Source: Halomonas sp. 25-S5 (GTDB lineage Bacteria > Pseudomonadota > Gammaproteobacteria > Pseudomonadales > Halomonadaceae). Taken from it: a stretch of DNA of 64,000 bases. Location of the stretch: contig NZ_JARANV010000004.1 of NCBI RefSeq assembly GCF_029889845.1, positions 154,016 through 218,015 of the forward strand. The letters run 5' to 3'. Below the pieces are notes generated by a model. It was given only the letters and a program-made list of their open reading frames with translations, had not been told where the DNA came from and searched no databases. Both the position numbers and the translations under genes were made by a program. This document shows, piece by piece, positions 13,419 to 23,163 of this stretch; positions within the stretch are counted from its first letter, which is position 1; each line of letters opens with the position of its first letter.

Positions 13419-14456
13419 TCAACCGCTGCGGCCGGCCTTCTCGAGCCGCGCCAGGCGCCGGGCGATGTCGTCGAGCTGCTTGAAGCGCACCGCGTTGCGA
13501 CGCCACTGGGCGTTGTCCATGGCGCCGGTCCCGGACGAGTAGATCCCGGGCTCGAGGATCGAGTTGGTCACCAGGCTCATGCCGGTGACCTGCACCCCGT
13601 CGGCGATGGTCAGGTGGCCGGAGAGCCCCACCCCGCCCCCCAGCATGCAGTGGCGGCCCACCCGGGTGGAGCCGGCGATGCCCACGCAGCCGGCCAGGGC
13701 ACTGTGGTCGCCGATCTGCACGTTGTGGGCGATCTGCACCTGGCTGTCGATCTTGACGTCATCGCCGATCAGGGTGTCACCGAGCGCGCCGCGATCGATG
13801 CTCGAGCAGCTGCCCACCTCGACGTCGTCGCCCAGCACCACGCCGCCCAGTTGGGCGATCTTGTGCCAGCGTGAGCCGTCATGGGCGAAACCGAAGCCGT
13901 CGCCGCCGATCACGCAGCCGCTGTGCAGGATGGCCCGGGCCCCGATCACCACGCCATGGCAGACGGTGACATTGGCGTGCAGCCGCGATCCGGGGCCGAT
14001 GCGCGAGTTGGCGCCCACCACGCAGCCCGGACCGATGACCACCTCGTCACCCAGCTCGACGCCCGACTCGATCACCGCCTGGGGGCCGATGGCCACCTCC
14101 GCGCCCAGGCGGACGTCGTCGGCGACCAGCGCCGTGGGATGGATCCCGGCCGGGGTGCGGCCGGCCAGGGGATCGAAGAGCCGCGACAGCTCGGCGTAGC
14201 CGAGGTAGGGATTATCCATCTCCAGGCGCGCCACCGGGCAGCTCTCGGCATGGCCGGGCGGTAGTAGCACCGCCGCGGCCCGGGTTCCCGGCAGGTCCTT
14301 GAGGTAGGCGCGGTTGGCGAGGAAGGCCACTTGGTCCGGCTCGGCCTCCCGGAGCGTGGCCAAGCCGCACACCCGCCGTCCGCCGTCGCCCTCCAGGTGG
14401 GCTCCCAGGCGCTCGGCGATCTCGGCCAGTGTGAGGGTTCGGGCGTCTTGGTTCAT
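13419..14456 (-). CDS. lpxD: UDP-3-O-(3-hydroxyacyl)glucosamine N-acyltransferase
   Basis: Third step of lipid A synthesis, N-acylation of UDP-3-O-acylglucosamine. The protein has 345 residues: an N-terminal uridine-binding domain, then many hexapeptide repeats (VRLGAEVAIGPQAVIESGVE and on), and the catalytic His region SQVQIAHNVQIGDHSALAG. The C-terminal helix RFKQLDDIARRLARLEKA matches the acyl-carrier-contacting end. It sits 28 nt downstream of skp; a 105-bp gap separates it from fabZ. Confidence 0.97.
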   Translation of the reverse strand: MNQDARTLTLAEIAERLGAHLEGDGGRRVCGLATLREAEPDQVAFLANRAYLKDLPGTRAAAVLLPPGHAESCPVARLEMDNPYLGYAELSRLFDPLAGRTPAGIHPTALVADDVRLGAEVAIGPQAVIESGVELGDEVVIGPGCVVGANSRIGPGSRLHANVTVCHGVVIGARAILHSGCVIGGDGFGFAHDGSRWHKIAQLGGVVLGDDVEVGSCSSIDRGALGDTLIGDDVKIDSQVQIAHNVQIGDHSALAGCVGIAGSTRVGRHCMLGGGVGLSGHLTIADGVQVTGMSLVTNSILEPGIYSSGTGAMDNAQWRRNAVRFKQLDDIARRLARLEKAGRSG

Positions 14457-14484
14457 GGGGACTCGCTGTGGTGGGGCGGCCGGC

Positions 14485-14991
14485 TCAGTAGAGGGTGTTG
14501 AGGATCTCGGTGACTTCCCCGGTCAGGTTCTGCAGCTCCCGTTCGGAATGCAGCACGCCGTTCGGGTCCACCAGCACCTCGACCCCGTGGCGATCGATGA
14601 CCTGCTGGACGGCCTGGTCCAGCTTGGGCTCGGCCTGCTGGAGGAACTGCTGCTCGGACTGCTGGCGCGCCTGGCCGATCTCCTGGCGCAGCTGCTCGAA
14701 GCGCTGCCCCTTGCGCTGGAACGCCTGCATGGCCGTGCGCCGCTCAGTCTCGGTCATGCTCTCGCCCTGCTGCTGCAGGCGCTGCTGCATCTGCTCAAGC
14801 TCCTGGCCCAGGGATTCGGCCTCCTGCTGCTGGCTGGCGAGGCGATTGCGCAACTCGTTCATGGAACGCTGGGCGACGTCGGTCTCCATCAGCGCGGCGC
14901 GCCAGTCGAGCACGGCCACCTCGTCGGCCTGGGCCGGCAGGGTGACGGCGGCCAACAGGCTGAGGCAGAGGGCAGCGGACAGCTTGCGCAT
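14485..14991 (-). CDS. skp: Periplasmic chaperone Skp (OmpH family)
   Basis: Trimeric 'jellyfish' chaperone that holds unfolded outer-membrane proteins on their way to the BAM complex. The 168-residue form starts at the ATG at 14991 with a Sec signal peptide (MRKLSAALCLSLLAAVTLPA, cut after AQA), preceded by GAGGAG 8 nt upstream. The mature part is a Gln/Glu-rich coiled coil (about residues 40-110). A longer reading frame upstream would bury the signal peptide and is rejected. It is 28 nt after bamA, matching its function. Confidence 0.95.
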   Translation of the reverse strand: MRKLSAALCLSLLAAVTLPAQADEVAVLDWRAALMETDVAQRSMNELRNRLASQQQEAESLGQELEQMQQRLQQQGESMTETERRTAMQAFQRKGQRFEQLRQEIGQARQQSEQQFLQQAEPKLDQAVQQVIDRHGVEVLVDPNGVLHSERELQNLTGEVTEILNTLY

Positions 14992-15019
14992 GCGAGGGAC
15001 TCCTCGATAGGGGGCTGGA

Positions 15020-17359
15020 TCAGAAGGTCTGACCCAGCGAGAACTGGAAGAGTTGGGTGTCGTCACCGTCCTTGTCGTTGAGCGGCTCGGCGACGCTGAA
15101 GGTCAGCGGCCCCACCGGGGTCAGCCAGGAGAGGCCGACGCCTGCGCTGTAGCGCAGCTCGCCCAGGTCGATGCCGGAGTCGCACGAAGAGGTGAACCCC
15201 TCGGGCACGTCATAGCAGTCGGTCAGGAAGGTGTTGCCGGCATCCAGGAACAGCGAGGCCTGAAGCGAGCGCTGGTCCTCGACGAAGGGCACCGGGAAGA
15301 GCACCTCGGCGCTGCCCTCCACCAGAATGTTGCCGCCGAGGGTGCGGTCGTCGCCACCGTTGCGCTCGGTGGTGGCCGGCCCCAGGGTGTTGCCGGTGAA
15401 GCCGCGTACCGAGCCCAGGCCACCGGAGAAAAAGTTCTCGTAGAACGGATAGGGGTCGTCACCGACGCTGTCCGCGTAGCCCAGCTCGCCGCTGAACTTC
15501 AGCCCCCAGGTCTGCTCCTCGTTGAGGGGGAAGATCTGGCGGGCCCGGGCGCGCAGCTTGTAGTACTCGGCGTCGCTGCCCGGCACCGCACTCTCCAGCG
15601 ACAGGCGCTGGTAGTTGCCGGCGGTGGGCATGATGCCGCGGTTGAGGTTGTTGCGGGTCCAGCTGGCGGTGAGCTTCAGGCTCTGGGCGTCACTACCCTG
15701 ATCCTCCTCATACTGGATGATTTCGGCCGGTGTATCGCGGAAAGTCCTGAGGGTCAGGTCCTCGACCGCGGCCCCGAAGTTCAGGCGGGCCAGCTCGTTG
15801 ATCGGATAGCCGAAGTTGATGCCCCCACCGTAGGCGTCGGTGGAGTAGGTCGAGATGTCGGAGTCCTCATAGTCGGTCTCGCGGTAGTAGAGGTTATAGC
15901 CGCGCGAGATGCCGCCCAGGGTCCAGTACGGGTCAGTGTAACCGAAGTTGAGGCTGGTGAAGGTGTCGCTGCGCTGGGCACCGATGTTGACCCGGTTGCC
16001 GGTCCCCAGGAAGTTGTTCTGGGACAGCGAGGCGCCGTAGATCACCCCGGCGCTCTGGGAGAAGCCGATGCTCGCCGAGATCGAGCCGGAGGGCTGCTCC
16101 TCCACGGTGTAGGTGACGTCCAGCTTGTCAGGTTCGCCGGCCACCGGACGGGTCTCCACGTCGACCTGCTTGAAGAAGCCCAGGCGCTCCAGGCGCTGGC
16201 GCGACTGGCTGATCGACTCGGTGGAGGCCGGCGCGCCCTCCATCTGGATCATCTCGCGACGCAGCACCTCGTCCTGGGTGGTGGTGTTGCCGATAAACTC
16301 TATACGCCGCACGTAAGCCCGGCGCCCCGGCTCGATGCGGAAGGTCAGGTCCACGGTGTCGCCGGTGGTGGCGACCTCGGGAATGCCGTCCACGTTGGCG
16401 AAGGCAAAGCCCTCGGCCCCCAGCCGCGAGCGCAGGGCCTCCGCGGAGGCGGTCACGTCGCTGCGCGAGAAGATCTCGCCGGTTTCCACCTCCAGCAGCC
16501 CACGGGCCTCGCGCTCGGGGACCCGCAGATCACCGGCGAAGCGGATGTCGCCCAGCCGGTACTGACGCCCCTCGTCGATGTTCACGGTGACAAAGATCCG
16601 TGACTTGTCGGGGCTGATCGAGACCTGAGAGGACTCGATGTTGAAGTTCACGTAGCCGCGGTCCAGATAGAAGGAGCGCAGCCGCTCCAGGTCACCGGCC
16701 AGGGCCTCACGGGAGTACTCGTCGCTGGAGAACCAGCCGAAGAACCAGCCCGGCTTATCCTCCAGCTCGAAGACCTCGCGCAGCTCGTCATCGGCGAAGT
16801 CACGGTTGCCGACGATGTTGATCTGGCGGATCTTGGCCACCGCCCCCTCATCGATGTCGATGTTGACCTGGACCTGGCCCTCGCCGACTTCCTCGACGGA
16901 GGTGTCGATCCGCGCGCTGTAGCGCCCCTGGGATTGATAGACCCCCTCCAGTTCGCGCTGGATCTCCTCGAGGGTGGAGAGCTGCAGCACCTGCCCCTCA
17001 TCCAGCCCGGCCTGCTTGAGGCCGTTGCGCAGGTCCTCGTCGGCGATCTGCTTGTTGCCCTCGATGTTGAGGCGCGCGATGGTCGGGCGTTCGACCACCT
17101 GGATGATCAGGACGTCGCCCTCGCGGGCCAGGCTGACGTCCTCGAAGAGGCCCGTGGCGAAGAGCGACCGGGCCGCCTCGGCCAGTTCGCGCTCGTCGAC
17201 CCGGTCGCGGGCGCTGACAGGAAAGGCATTGAACACGGAGGCGGGCGAGACCCGCTGCAGCCCCTCTACCCTTATGTCGGAAACGTCGAAAGGTTCCGCC
17301 AGTGCCGCCTGGGCACCTACGAGCAGCAGCGCCGCCAGTCCGATGGTCTTGATTTTCAT
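15020..17359 (-). CDS. bamA: Outer membrane protein assembly factor BamA
   Basis: Omp85 barrel that inserts beta-barrel proteins into the outer membrane. The 779-residue product has a signal peptide (MKIKTIGLAALLLVGAQAAL, cut near AEP), five POTRA domains (about 24-420; the first begins FDVSDIRVEGLQRVSPASVF), and a C-terminal 16-strand barrel ending in the sorting signature FQFSLGQTF with terminal Phe. The conserved loop-6 motif is visible as VRGF in GGLGSVRGFTGNTLGP. It is 87 bp downstream of rseP with its own probable promoter. Confidence 0.98.
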   Translation of the reverse strand: MKIKTIGLAALLLVGAQAALAEPFDVSDIRVEGLQRVSPASVFNAFPVSARDRVDERELAEAARSLFATGLFEDVSLAREGDVLIIQVVERPTIARLNIEGNKQIADEDLRNGLKQAGLDEGQVLQLSTLEEIQRELEGVYQSQGRYSARIDTSVEEVGEGQVQVNIDIDEGAVAKIRQINIVGNRDFADDELREVFELEDKPGWFFGWFSSDEYSREALAGDLERLRSFYLDRGYVNFNIESSQVSISPDKSRIFVTVNIDEGRQYRLGDIRFAGDLRVPEREARGLLEVETGEIFSRSDVTASAEALRSRLGAEGFAFANVDGIPEVATTGDTVDLTFRIEPGRRAYVRRIEFIGNTTTQDEVLRREMIQMEGAPASTESISQSRQRLERLGFFKQVDVETRPVAGEPDKLDVTYTVEEQPSGSISASIGFSQSAGVIYGASLSQNNFLGTGNRVNIGAQRSDTFTSLNFGYTDPYWTLGGISRGYNLYYRETDYEDSDISTYSTDAYGGGINFGYPINELARLNFGAAVEDLTLRTFRDTPAEIIQYEEDQGSDAQSLKLTASWTRNNLNRGIMPTAGNYQRLSLESAVPGSDAEYYKLRARARQIFPLNEEQTWGLKFSGELGYADSVGDDPYPFYENFFSGGLGSVRGFTGNTLGPATTERNGGDDRTLGGNILVEGSAEVLFPVPFVEDQRSLQASLFLDAGNTFLTDCYDVPEGFTSSCDSGIDLGELRYSAGVGLSWLTPVGPLTFSVAEPLNDKDGDDTQLFQFSLGQTF

Positions 17360-17406
17360 GCAGTCGATTCGCTCGCGTTGATCTGCCGTCCTGTCCAGAC
17401 AGGCAC

Positions 17407-17434
17407 CTTATACATTTGTACTGGCCACTGACAA
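17407..17434 (-). promoter_or_regulatory. Probable sigma70 promoter of bamA
   Basis: Minus strand: -35 TTGTCA (17434-17429), 16-nt spacer, -10 TATAAG (17412-17407), about 48 nt before the bamA ATG. It would allow bamA-skp-lpx expression separate from rseP. Confidence 0.55.
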
Positions 17435-17446
17435 GCCAGCGCCCGA

Positions 17447-18805
17447 CTACCAGAGCCGCATCAGGTCGAAATACAGCGCCATCAGCATCAGGGTGCCGAC
17501 CAGCGCCAGGCCGATGCGCAGGCCCACGGCCTGGACCTGTTCGGACACCGGACGACCGCGCACCACCTCGACCAGGTAATAGAGCAGATGGCCGCCGTCG
17601 AGCACCGGGATCGGCAGCAGGTTGAGCACCCCCAGGCTGATCGAGAGGTAGGCCAGGAAGCTGACGAAGCTCTCGAGGCCACTGCGCGCCGACTCGCCGG
17701 CAATCCGGGCGATGGTGATGGGCCCGGAGAGGTTCGACGGCGAGATCAGCCCTACCACCATCTTGCGGATGGCGCCCAGGGTCAGCACCGTCATCTCGCC
17801 GGTGCGCGCCAACGACTGCCCCACGGCGGCCAGCGGGCCGTAACGGATCTCGCGACGGTACTCGTCGGGCCAGCCGACGGCCTCGACGCCGGCGCCGATG
17901 TAGCCGATGGACACGCCCTCCTCCAGCTGGTTGCGGCCGGGAGTGACGGTGATCTCGCGGCGCTCGCCGTCGCGCAGCACCTCGAGGGTGAGGGGTCGGC
18001 CGGGACTGGCGCGGACCCGGTCGACGAAGGCCATCCAGTCCGCCACCGGCTCACCGTCCACCGCAACGACCTCGTCGCCCACCTGCAGGCCGGCCTCGGC
18101 GGCCGCTTCGCCCTCGACCAGCTGGCCCAGCACCGCCGGGATCTCGGGCTGCCAGGGGGTCAGCCCCAGGCTCGGCAGCGGCCGGGGCGGATCCTGGCGC
18201 ACCAGCCACTCCTCGACCGGCAAGCGATAGGTCCGCGGGTCGGCGGTGGCCTCGTCGCGGGCCTTGACCTCGAGCTCGCCGCTCTCGCCGATGGCCGCGA
18301 TCAGCTTGAGGTTGATCTCGTCCCAGGAGCGCACCACCTCACCGCGGACCGCGGTGATCTCCTGGCCTGTCTCGAGGCCGCCGCGGCTGGCCGGGGAGTC
18401 CGGCGCCACGCTGCCGATCACCGGCGCCACCGTGGTAGTGCCGGCCACGAACAGCGCCCAGTAGGCGACGATGGCCAGCAGGAAGTTGGCCAGCGGCCCG
18501 GCCGCGACGACGGCGATGCGCTGCCAGACCGTCTTGTTGTTGAAGGCCTGCGACCGCTCGGCGGGATCGACGGGCCCCTCGCGCTCGTCGAGCATCTTCA
18601 CGTAGCCGCCCAGCGGGATCGCGGCCACCACGAACTCGGTGCCGTGGCGGTCGACGCGGGACCAGATCGGCTTGCCGAAGCCCACCGAGAAGCGCAGCAC
18701 CTTCACGCCGCAGCGCCGGGCCACCCAGAAGTGGCCGAACTCGTGGAAGGTGATCAAGAGGCCGAGCACCACGATCACGGCCAGCACGTTCTGGATCAGG
18801 CCCAA
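17447..18805 (-). CDS. rseP: RIP metalloprotease RseP
   Basis: Intramembrane site-2 protease that cuts anti-sigma factor RseA to release sigmaE. The 452-residue polytopic protein has the zinc-binding TFHEFGHFWVARR in the first membrane helix (near residue 20), two periplasmic PDZ domains (about 115-320), and the second active-site segment LPIPVLDGGHLLYYLVEVVR near residue 400. Its location next to bamA ties envelope stress signalling to outer-membrane assembly. It is 39 bp downstream of dxr. Confidence 0.97.
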   Translation of the reverse strand: MGLIQNVLAVIVVLGLLITFHEFGHFWVARRCGVKVLRFSVGFGKPIWSRVDRHGTEFVVAAIPLGGYVKMLDEREGPVDPAERSQAFNNKTVWQRIAVVAAGPLANFLLAIVAYWALFVAGTTTVAPVIGSVAPDSPASRGGLETGQEITAVRGEVVRSWDEINLKLIAAIGESGELEVKARDEATADPRTYRLPVEEWLVRQDPPRPLPSLGLTPWQPEIPAVLGQLVEGEAAAEAGLQVGDEVVAVDGEPVADWMAFVDRVRASPGRPLTLEVLRDGERREITVTPGRNQLEEGVSIGYIGAGVEAVGWPDEYRREIRYGPLAAVGQSLARTGEMTVLTLGAIRKMVVGLISPSNLSGPITIARIAGESARSGLESFVSFLAYLSISLGVLNLLPIPVLDGGHLLYYLVEVVRGRPVSEQVQAVGLRIGLALVGTLMLMALYFDLMRLW

Positions 18806-18844
18806 GGCAATCTCCTTGCAGTCAACAATGTAAAGGCGCGCGCA

Positions 18845-20026
18845 TCATTGCCGCGCCAGCCAGGCGTGTGCCGCGCGCCGGGCGAGGACATCGGCCTCGA
18901 GGATGGTCTCGAGGTCCCCGGCCGGTGCGACCAGGCGCTCATCGCGCACCCGAGCCACTAGGTCACCGATGCCGGTGAAGCCGAGGCGGCCGGCCAGGAA
19001 GGCCTCCACCGCCACCTCGTTGGCGGCATTGAGCACCGCCGGCGCGGTACCGCCCGCGGCCATGGCCTCCCGGGCCAGGCGCAGGCAGGGAAAGGCCGCC
19101 TCGTCGGCGGGCTCGAAGTCGAGTCGCGCGACCCGGAAGAGGTCCAGCGCCTCCACCCCGGCGTCGATACGCTCCGGCCAGGCCAGCCCGTAGGCGATGG
19201 GGGTCCGCATATCCGGGTTGCCCAGCTGGGCGATCACCGAGCCGTCGCTGTAGGCCGCCATGGAGTGGATCACGCTCTGGGGGTGCACCACCACCTGAAT
19301 CTGGTCGGGGCGAGCATCGAACAGCCAGCACGCCTCGATCAGCTCGAGTCCCTTGTTCATCAGGGTGGCGCTGTCCACCGAGATCTTGCGCCCCATGGAC
19401 CAGTTGGGGTGGGCGCAGGCCTGGTCCGGGGTCACGCGGGCCAGGGCATCTCGCGACCAGCCGCGGAAGGGGCCGCCCGAGGCGGTCAGCAGCAGCTGCG
19501 TCACCCCGTGGCACCTCAGGCCACCGCGATGCTCGACGGGTAGACACTGGTAGATGGCATTATGTTCGGAATCGATGGGCAGGAGGGTCGCGCCATGGCG
19601 CGTCACGGCGTCCATGAACAGCGCCCCGGACATCACCAGGGCCTCCTTGTTGGCCAGCAGGACGCGCTTGCCGGCCTTCACCGCGGCTAGCGTCGGCAGC
19701 AGGCCGGCGGCACCGACGATGGCCGCCATCACGGTATCGACCTCGCGGGCCTCGGCTACCTCGACCAGCGCCTCCCGGCCGGCCCGCACCTCGGTGGCGA
19801 GCCCCGCCTCGGCCAGCTGCCCGCGCAGCCAGGAGGCGTCCTCCTCGGCATCGAGCACGGCCACTGCTGGCCGGTGGCGCCGACACTGGGCCAGCAGCGC
19901 TTCTCGTGAGCGGTGGGCGGTCAGGGCGTGCACCCGGTAGCGTTCGGGGTGGCGGCCGAGGACGTCCAGGGTGCTGGTGCCGATGGAGCCGGTGGCGCCG
20001 AGCACGGTCACGCGGCGCAGGGTCAC
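18845..20026 (-). CDS. dxr: 1-deoxy-D-xylulose 5-phosphate reductoisomerase
   Basis: Second step of the MEP isoprenoid pathway, supplying isoprenyl units for undecaprenyl phosphate and quinones. The product has 393 residues with a GTG start: [20 protein letters not shown] (NADPH-binding), [11 protein letters not shown], and the metal-binding segment [13 protein letters not shown]. The GTG at 20026 overlaps the cdsA stop as GTGA; an ORF extending much further upstream reads across cdsA out of frame and is rejected. Confidence 0.96.
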   Translation of the reverse strand: MTLRRVTVLGATGSIGTSTLDVLGRHPERYRVHALTAHRSREALLAQCRRHRPAVAVLDAEEDASWLRGQLAEAGLATEVRAGREALVEVAEAREVDTVMAAIVGAAGLLPTLAAVKAGKRVLLANKEALVMSGALFMDAVTRHGATLLPIDSEHNAIYQCLPVEHRGGLRCHGVTQLLLTASGGPFRGWSRDALARVTPDQACAHPNWSMGRKISVDSATLMNKGLELIEACWLFDARPDQIQVVVHPQSVIHSMAAYSDGSVIAQLGNPDMRTPIAYGLAWPERIDAGVEALDLFRVARLDFEPADEAAFPCLRLAREAMAAGGTAPAVLNAANEVAVEAFLAGRLGFTGIGDLVARVRDERLVAPAGDLETILEADVLARRAAHAWLARQ

Positions 20027-20823
20027 AGCAGCCCCCCGTGCAACAGCGCGAACAGCGGCACCGCCGCGGTCAGGCTGTCGACTCGGTCGAGCACCCCGCC
20101 ATGGCCCGGCAATAGCTGGCTGGAGTCCTTGATGCCGCGATGGCGCTTGAGCATGCTCTCGAGCAGGTCGCCCAGCACCGAGGCCAGGGTCACCACCGCC
20201 GTCGCCAGCAGCAGCATCAGGCCACCGGCGACTCCGAGGCCCTGCCAGGCGGCGAAGCCGACCGCCAGCAGCGAGGTGACGGCCAGGCCGCCAGCCACGC
20301 CCTCCCACGTCTTGCCGGGGCTGACGCTGGGGGCCAGCTTGTGTCGGCCGAGGGCCCGGCCGACGAAGTAAGCACCGATGTCGGCGCCCCACACCAGCAA
20401 CAGCACGAACAGCAGCCAGACGGCACCGCCCTCGCGCAGCACGCTGAAGCCCACCCAGGTCGGCAGCAGCACCCAGAGCCCCATGGCCAGGCGCATGCCG
20501 GTCGAGCGCCACTGCGCCAGGCGCGCTGGATAGCCGGTCACCCAGTAGAGGTTGGCCAGCCAGCCCAGCGCGCCCAGCCACAGCGGCCAGGTCGACAGCA
20601 CGGCCCCGGTCGCCCAGCACAGCGCCATCAGCACGGCGAGGCCCACCACCGGGAGCAGGCGACGGCTCGGCGGGCTGATGCCGGCGAGGTTGGCCCACTC
20701 CCAGGCGGCGAGCAGCACGATGGCGGCGGTGAATAACTGGAACCCCTCACCCTCCAGGCCGAACAGGCCCAACAGGGCCAGAGGGAGCAGCCAGGCCGCG
20801 GTGAGGATCCGTTGTCTAAGCAC
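20023..20823 (-). CDS. cdsA: Phosphatidate cytidylyltransferase
   Basis: Makes CDP-diacylglycerol from phosphatidate and CTP in the inner membrane. The 266-residue protein has about eight hydrophobic helices and the family signature around [20 protein letters not shown] followed by [10 protein letters not shown]. It starts with GTG at 20823, overlapping the last 8 nt of uppS, and its stop overlaps the dxr GTG, so three genes are translationally coupled. Confidence 0.95.
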   Translation of the reverse strand: MLRQRILTAAWLLPLALLGLFGLEGEGFQLFTAAIVLLAAWEWANLAGISPPSRRLLPVVGLAVLMALCWATGAVLSTWPLWLGALGWLANLYWVTGYPARLAQWRSTGMRLAMGLWVLLPTWVGFSVLREGGAVWLLFVLLLVWGADIGAYFVGRALGRHKLAPSVSPGKTWEGVAGGLAVTSLLAVGFAAWQGLGVAGGLMLLLATAVVTLASVLGDLLESMLKRHRGIKDSSQLLPGHGGVLDRVDSLTAAVPLFALLHGGLL

Positions 20824-21616
20824 CCTGTGCCTCGATCTGTTCGTCGGTCATGCCGAAGCGCCGCTGCCGTCCCTGAAAGTCGGCCAGCGCACGGTCGAAG
20901 GCGGCGCCATCAAAGTCGGGCCACAATACGGGGGTGAAATGCAGCTCGGCATAGGCCATCTGCCAGAGCAGAAAGTTGGAGATGCGCCGCTCACCACTGG
21001 TGCGGATACACAGATCCACCGGCGCATCCCCGGACAGGCTCACCTCCTCGTCGAGGGCCCGCTCGTCGATCGCCGCGGGGTCGAGCTCGCCGGCGGCGAC
21101 CCGCTCGGCCAGCCGCCGGGCAGCACCGGCGATGTCCCAGCGCCCCCCGTAGTTGGCCGCGATCACCAAGTGCAGGCCGGAGTTGTCCCGCGTCAGCGCC
21201 TCGGCGCTGGCGATATGCTTCTGGATCGAAGCGGAGAAGCCGCTGCGGTCACCGATCACCGACAGGCGGATGCCGTGCCGATGGAGCTTCCTGACCTCGC
21301 GCTTGAGCGCCATGAGGAAGAGCTCCATCAGGGCATTGACCTCGCTGGCAGGCCGCTTCCAGTTCTCGCTGGAGAAGGCGAACAGCGTGAGGGTCTCGAT
21401 GCCGCGCTCGGCGGCACGGCGGATGACGGCGCGCACCGCCTCGACGCCGGCATGATGGCCACGCACGCCGGACAGGCCACGCGCCTTCGCCCAGCGGTTG
21501 TTGCCGTCCATGATGATGGCCACGTGGCGCGGCAGGGGCGCCTCGCCGGCGGTAGGCCCGTCGTCGGGGGTGGCCCCGGAACGGGGAGAGTGCGGTGACG
21601 TCATGATGTCTCGCAT
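20816..21616 (-). CDS. uppS: Isoprenyl (undecaprenyl diphosphate) transferase UppS
   Basis: cis-Prenyltransferase making C55 undecaprenyl diphosphate, the lipid carrier for peptidoglycan and O-antigen. The protein has up to 266 residues. Family motifs: HVAIIMDGNNRWAKARGL (catalytic Asp), the segment TLFAFSSENWKRP and the C-terminal DLCIRTSGERRISNFLLWQ. Two ATGs (21616 and 21604) are possible; neither has a strong ribosome site. It ends inside the start region of cdsA. Confidence 0.96.
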   Translation of the reverse strand: MRDIMTSPHSPRSGATPDDGPTAGEAPLPRHVAIIMDGNNRWAKARGLSGVRGHHAGVEAVRAVIRRAAERGIETLTLFAFSSENWKRPASEVNALMELFLMALKREVRKLHRHGIRLSVIGDRSGFSASIQKHIASAEALTRDNSGLHLVIAANYGGRWDIAGAARRLAERVAAGELDPAAIDERALDEEVSLSGDAPVDLCIRTSGERRISNFLLWQMAYAELHFTPVLWPDFDGAAFDRALADFQGRQRRFGMTDEQIEAQGA

Positions 21617-21637
21617 GGCGGGTAAGAGCGTGTAAGC

Positions 21638-21672
21638 CGGCGAACCGCGGACGCCTCACCCGCGGTTCGCCG
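21638..21672 (-). terminator. Hairpin between frr and uppS
   Basis: Perfect 13-bp inverted repeat (CGGCGAACCGCGG with a 9-nt loop) 50 nt downstream of frr. No T run follows, so it may be a processing or attenuation structure and not a full terminator. Confidence 0.5.
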
Positions 21673-21722
21673 AGGGGCGATCCGTCGCCGGCGGCGCCGT
21701 TCGCCGGTGCCGCCCGCCGTCC

Positions 21723-22280
21723 TCAGACCTGAATCAGGTCGTGTTCCTTGGACTCCAGCGCCTTGTCGATCTCGGCGATGATGCTGTCGGTGAGCTTCTG
21801 GATGGCCTCCTCGGCCTGGTGCTGCTCGTCCTCGGTGATCTCCTTCTCCTTGAGCAGCGACTTGAGGTCGCCGTTGGCATCGCGACGCACGTTGCGCACC
21901 GCCACCCGGGCATGTTCGGCCTCCTGGCGGGCCTGCTTGATGTAGCCCTTGCGCGTCTCCTCGGTGAGCATCGGCATGGGCACGCGGATCACGTTGCCGG
22001 CGCTTGCCGGGTTGAGGCCGAGATCGGAGGTCATGATGGCCTTCTCGATCTTGGGCACCATCTGCTGCTCCCAGGGCACCACGGCCAGGGTCCTGGCGTC
22101 CTCGACGTTGATCGAGGCCACCTGATTGAGCGGCACCTGGCCACCGTAGTAGTCCACGGTCACCGCATCCAGGATGCTGGAGTGCGCCCGACCGGTACGG
22201 ATCTTATTGAAGTTCTGGTGAAGGCCCTCAAGGCTCTTCTTCATGCGACTCTGCGCATCCTTCTTGATGTCATCGATCAC
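21723..22280 (-). CDS. frr: Ribosome recycling factor
   Basis: Splits post-termination ribosomes with EF-G. Starting at the GTG at 22280 (VIDDIKKDAQSRMKKSLEGL) the product has 185 residues, the same as E. coli RRF, and is preceded by AGAGGG at 7 nt. An ATG six codons upstream gives a non-homologous tail overlapping pyrH and is less likely. The conserved KIRTGRAHSSILD is present. Only 4 nt separate it from the pyrH stop. Confidence 0.96.
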   Translation of the reverse strand: MIDDIKKDAQSRMKKSLEGLHQNFNKIRTGRAHSSILDAVTVDYYGGQVPLNQVASINVEDARTLAVVPWEQQMVPKIEKAIMTSDLGLNPASAGNVIRVPMPMLTEETRKGYIKQARQEAEHARVAVRNVRRDANGDLKSLLKEKEITEDEQHQAEEAIQKLTDSIIAEIDKALESKEHDLIQV

Positions 22281-22284
22281 TGTC

Positions 22285-23052
22285 TCACCCTCTGTCAATC
22301 AGCGTGCCTTCCTTGCCACCCACCACCAGGTTCAGCAGGGCACCCGGCTTGTTCATGTTGAAGACCCGCACCGGCATGTCATGGTCCCGCACCAGGCAGA
22401 TGGCGGTCAAATCCATCACCCCGAGCTTCTGGTCGAGCGCATCATCATAGGACAGCTGCTCGTACTTGACCGCCTCGGGGTGCTTGACCGGGTCCTTGTC
22501 GTAGACCCCATCGACCTTGGTGGCCTTGACCACCACGTCGGCGTCGATCTCGATGCCGCGCAGGCAGGCCGCGGAGTCCGTGGTGAAGAAGGGATTGCCG
22601 GTGCCGGCCGAGAACAGTACCACGTCGCCGGACGTCAGGTAGCGGATGGCGGTCCGGCGGTCGTAATGCTCCACCACGCCACTCATCGGAATCGCCGACA
22701 TCACCCGCGAACGAATGTTGGAGCGCTCCAGGGCATCGCGCATGGCCAGGGCGTTCATCACCGTGGCCAGCATGCCCATGTGGTCACCGGTGACCCGATC
22801 CATGCCCGCCTCGTGCAGGGCCGCCCCGCGGAAGAGGTTGCCGCCGCCGACGACGATGCCGACCTGGACGCCGATCCCCACCAGCTGGCCGATCTCCAGC
22901 GCCAGGCGATCCAGCACCTTGGGGTCGATGCCGAACTCGGCATCGCCGGTCAAGGCCTCGCCGGAGAGCTTGAGCAGGATACGCTTGTATTTCGACACCT
23001 CGGCGCGGGTCTTCTCGGGCTTGCTGGGGGCGGGCTGATCGGCACTGGTCAT
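22285..23052 (-). CDS. pyrH: UMP kinase
   Basis: Hexameric amino-acid-kinase-fold enzyme phosphorylating UMP to UDP. The product has 255 residues, with a 25-residue N-terminal extension ([20 protein letters not shown]) before the usual start [13 protein letters not shown]. Other motifs: [49 protein letters not shown] and [16 protein letters not shown] at 23052 has GGGAGA 6 nt upstream. It stands between tsf and frr, the standard order. Confidence 0.97.
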   Translation of the reverse strand: MTSADQPAPSKPEKTRAEVSKYKRILLKLSGEALTGDAEFGIDPKVLDRLALEIGQLVGIGVQVGIVVGGGNLFRGAALHEAGMDRVTGDHMGMLATVMNALAMRDALERSNIRSRVMSAIPMSGVVEHYDRRTAIRYLTSGDVVLFSAGTGNPFFTTDSAACLRGIEIDADVVVKATKVDGVYDKDPVKHPEAVKYEQLSYDDALDQKLGVMDLTAICLVRDHDMPVRVFNMNKPGALLNLVVGGKEGTLIDRG

Positions 23053-23117
23053 GGGGTATCTCCCGGGTTCTCGACGCATGGTGGTGGATGGCCGGATTCA
23101 CCGGCCGGATACACGAA

Positions 23118-23139
23118 GGCGTGCGCTCGCGCGCACGCC
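23118..23139 (-). terminator. Hairpin between tsf and pyrH
   Basis: Perfect 9-bp stem GGCGTGCGC/GCGCACGCC with a 4-nt loop, 25 nt after the tsf stop. It is followed on the minus strand by TTCGTGTATCC, so termination, if any, is probably partial. Confidence 0.45.
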
Positions 23140-23163
23140 ATCTTCACACTGGAACCTGTGACC

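Noticed and set aside
15027..15040. GGTCTGACCC near the bamA stop as another copy of the tilS repeat
   Set aside because: It is inside conserved bamA coding sequence and lacks the second arm.
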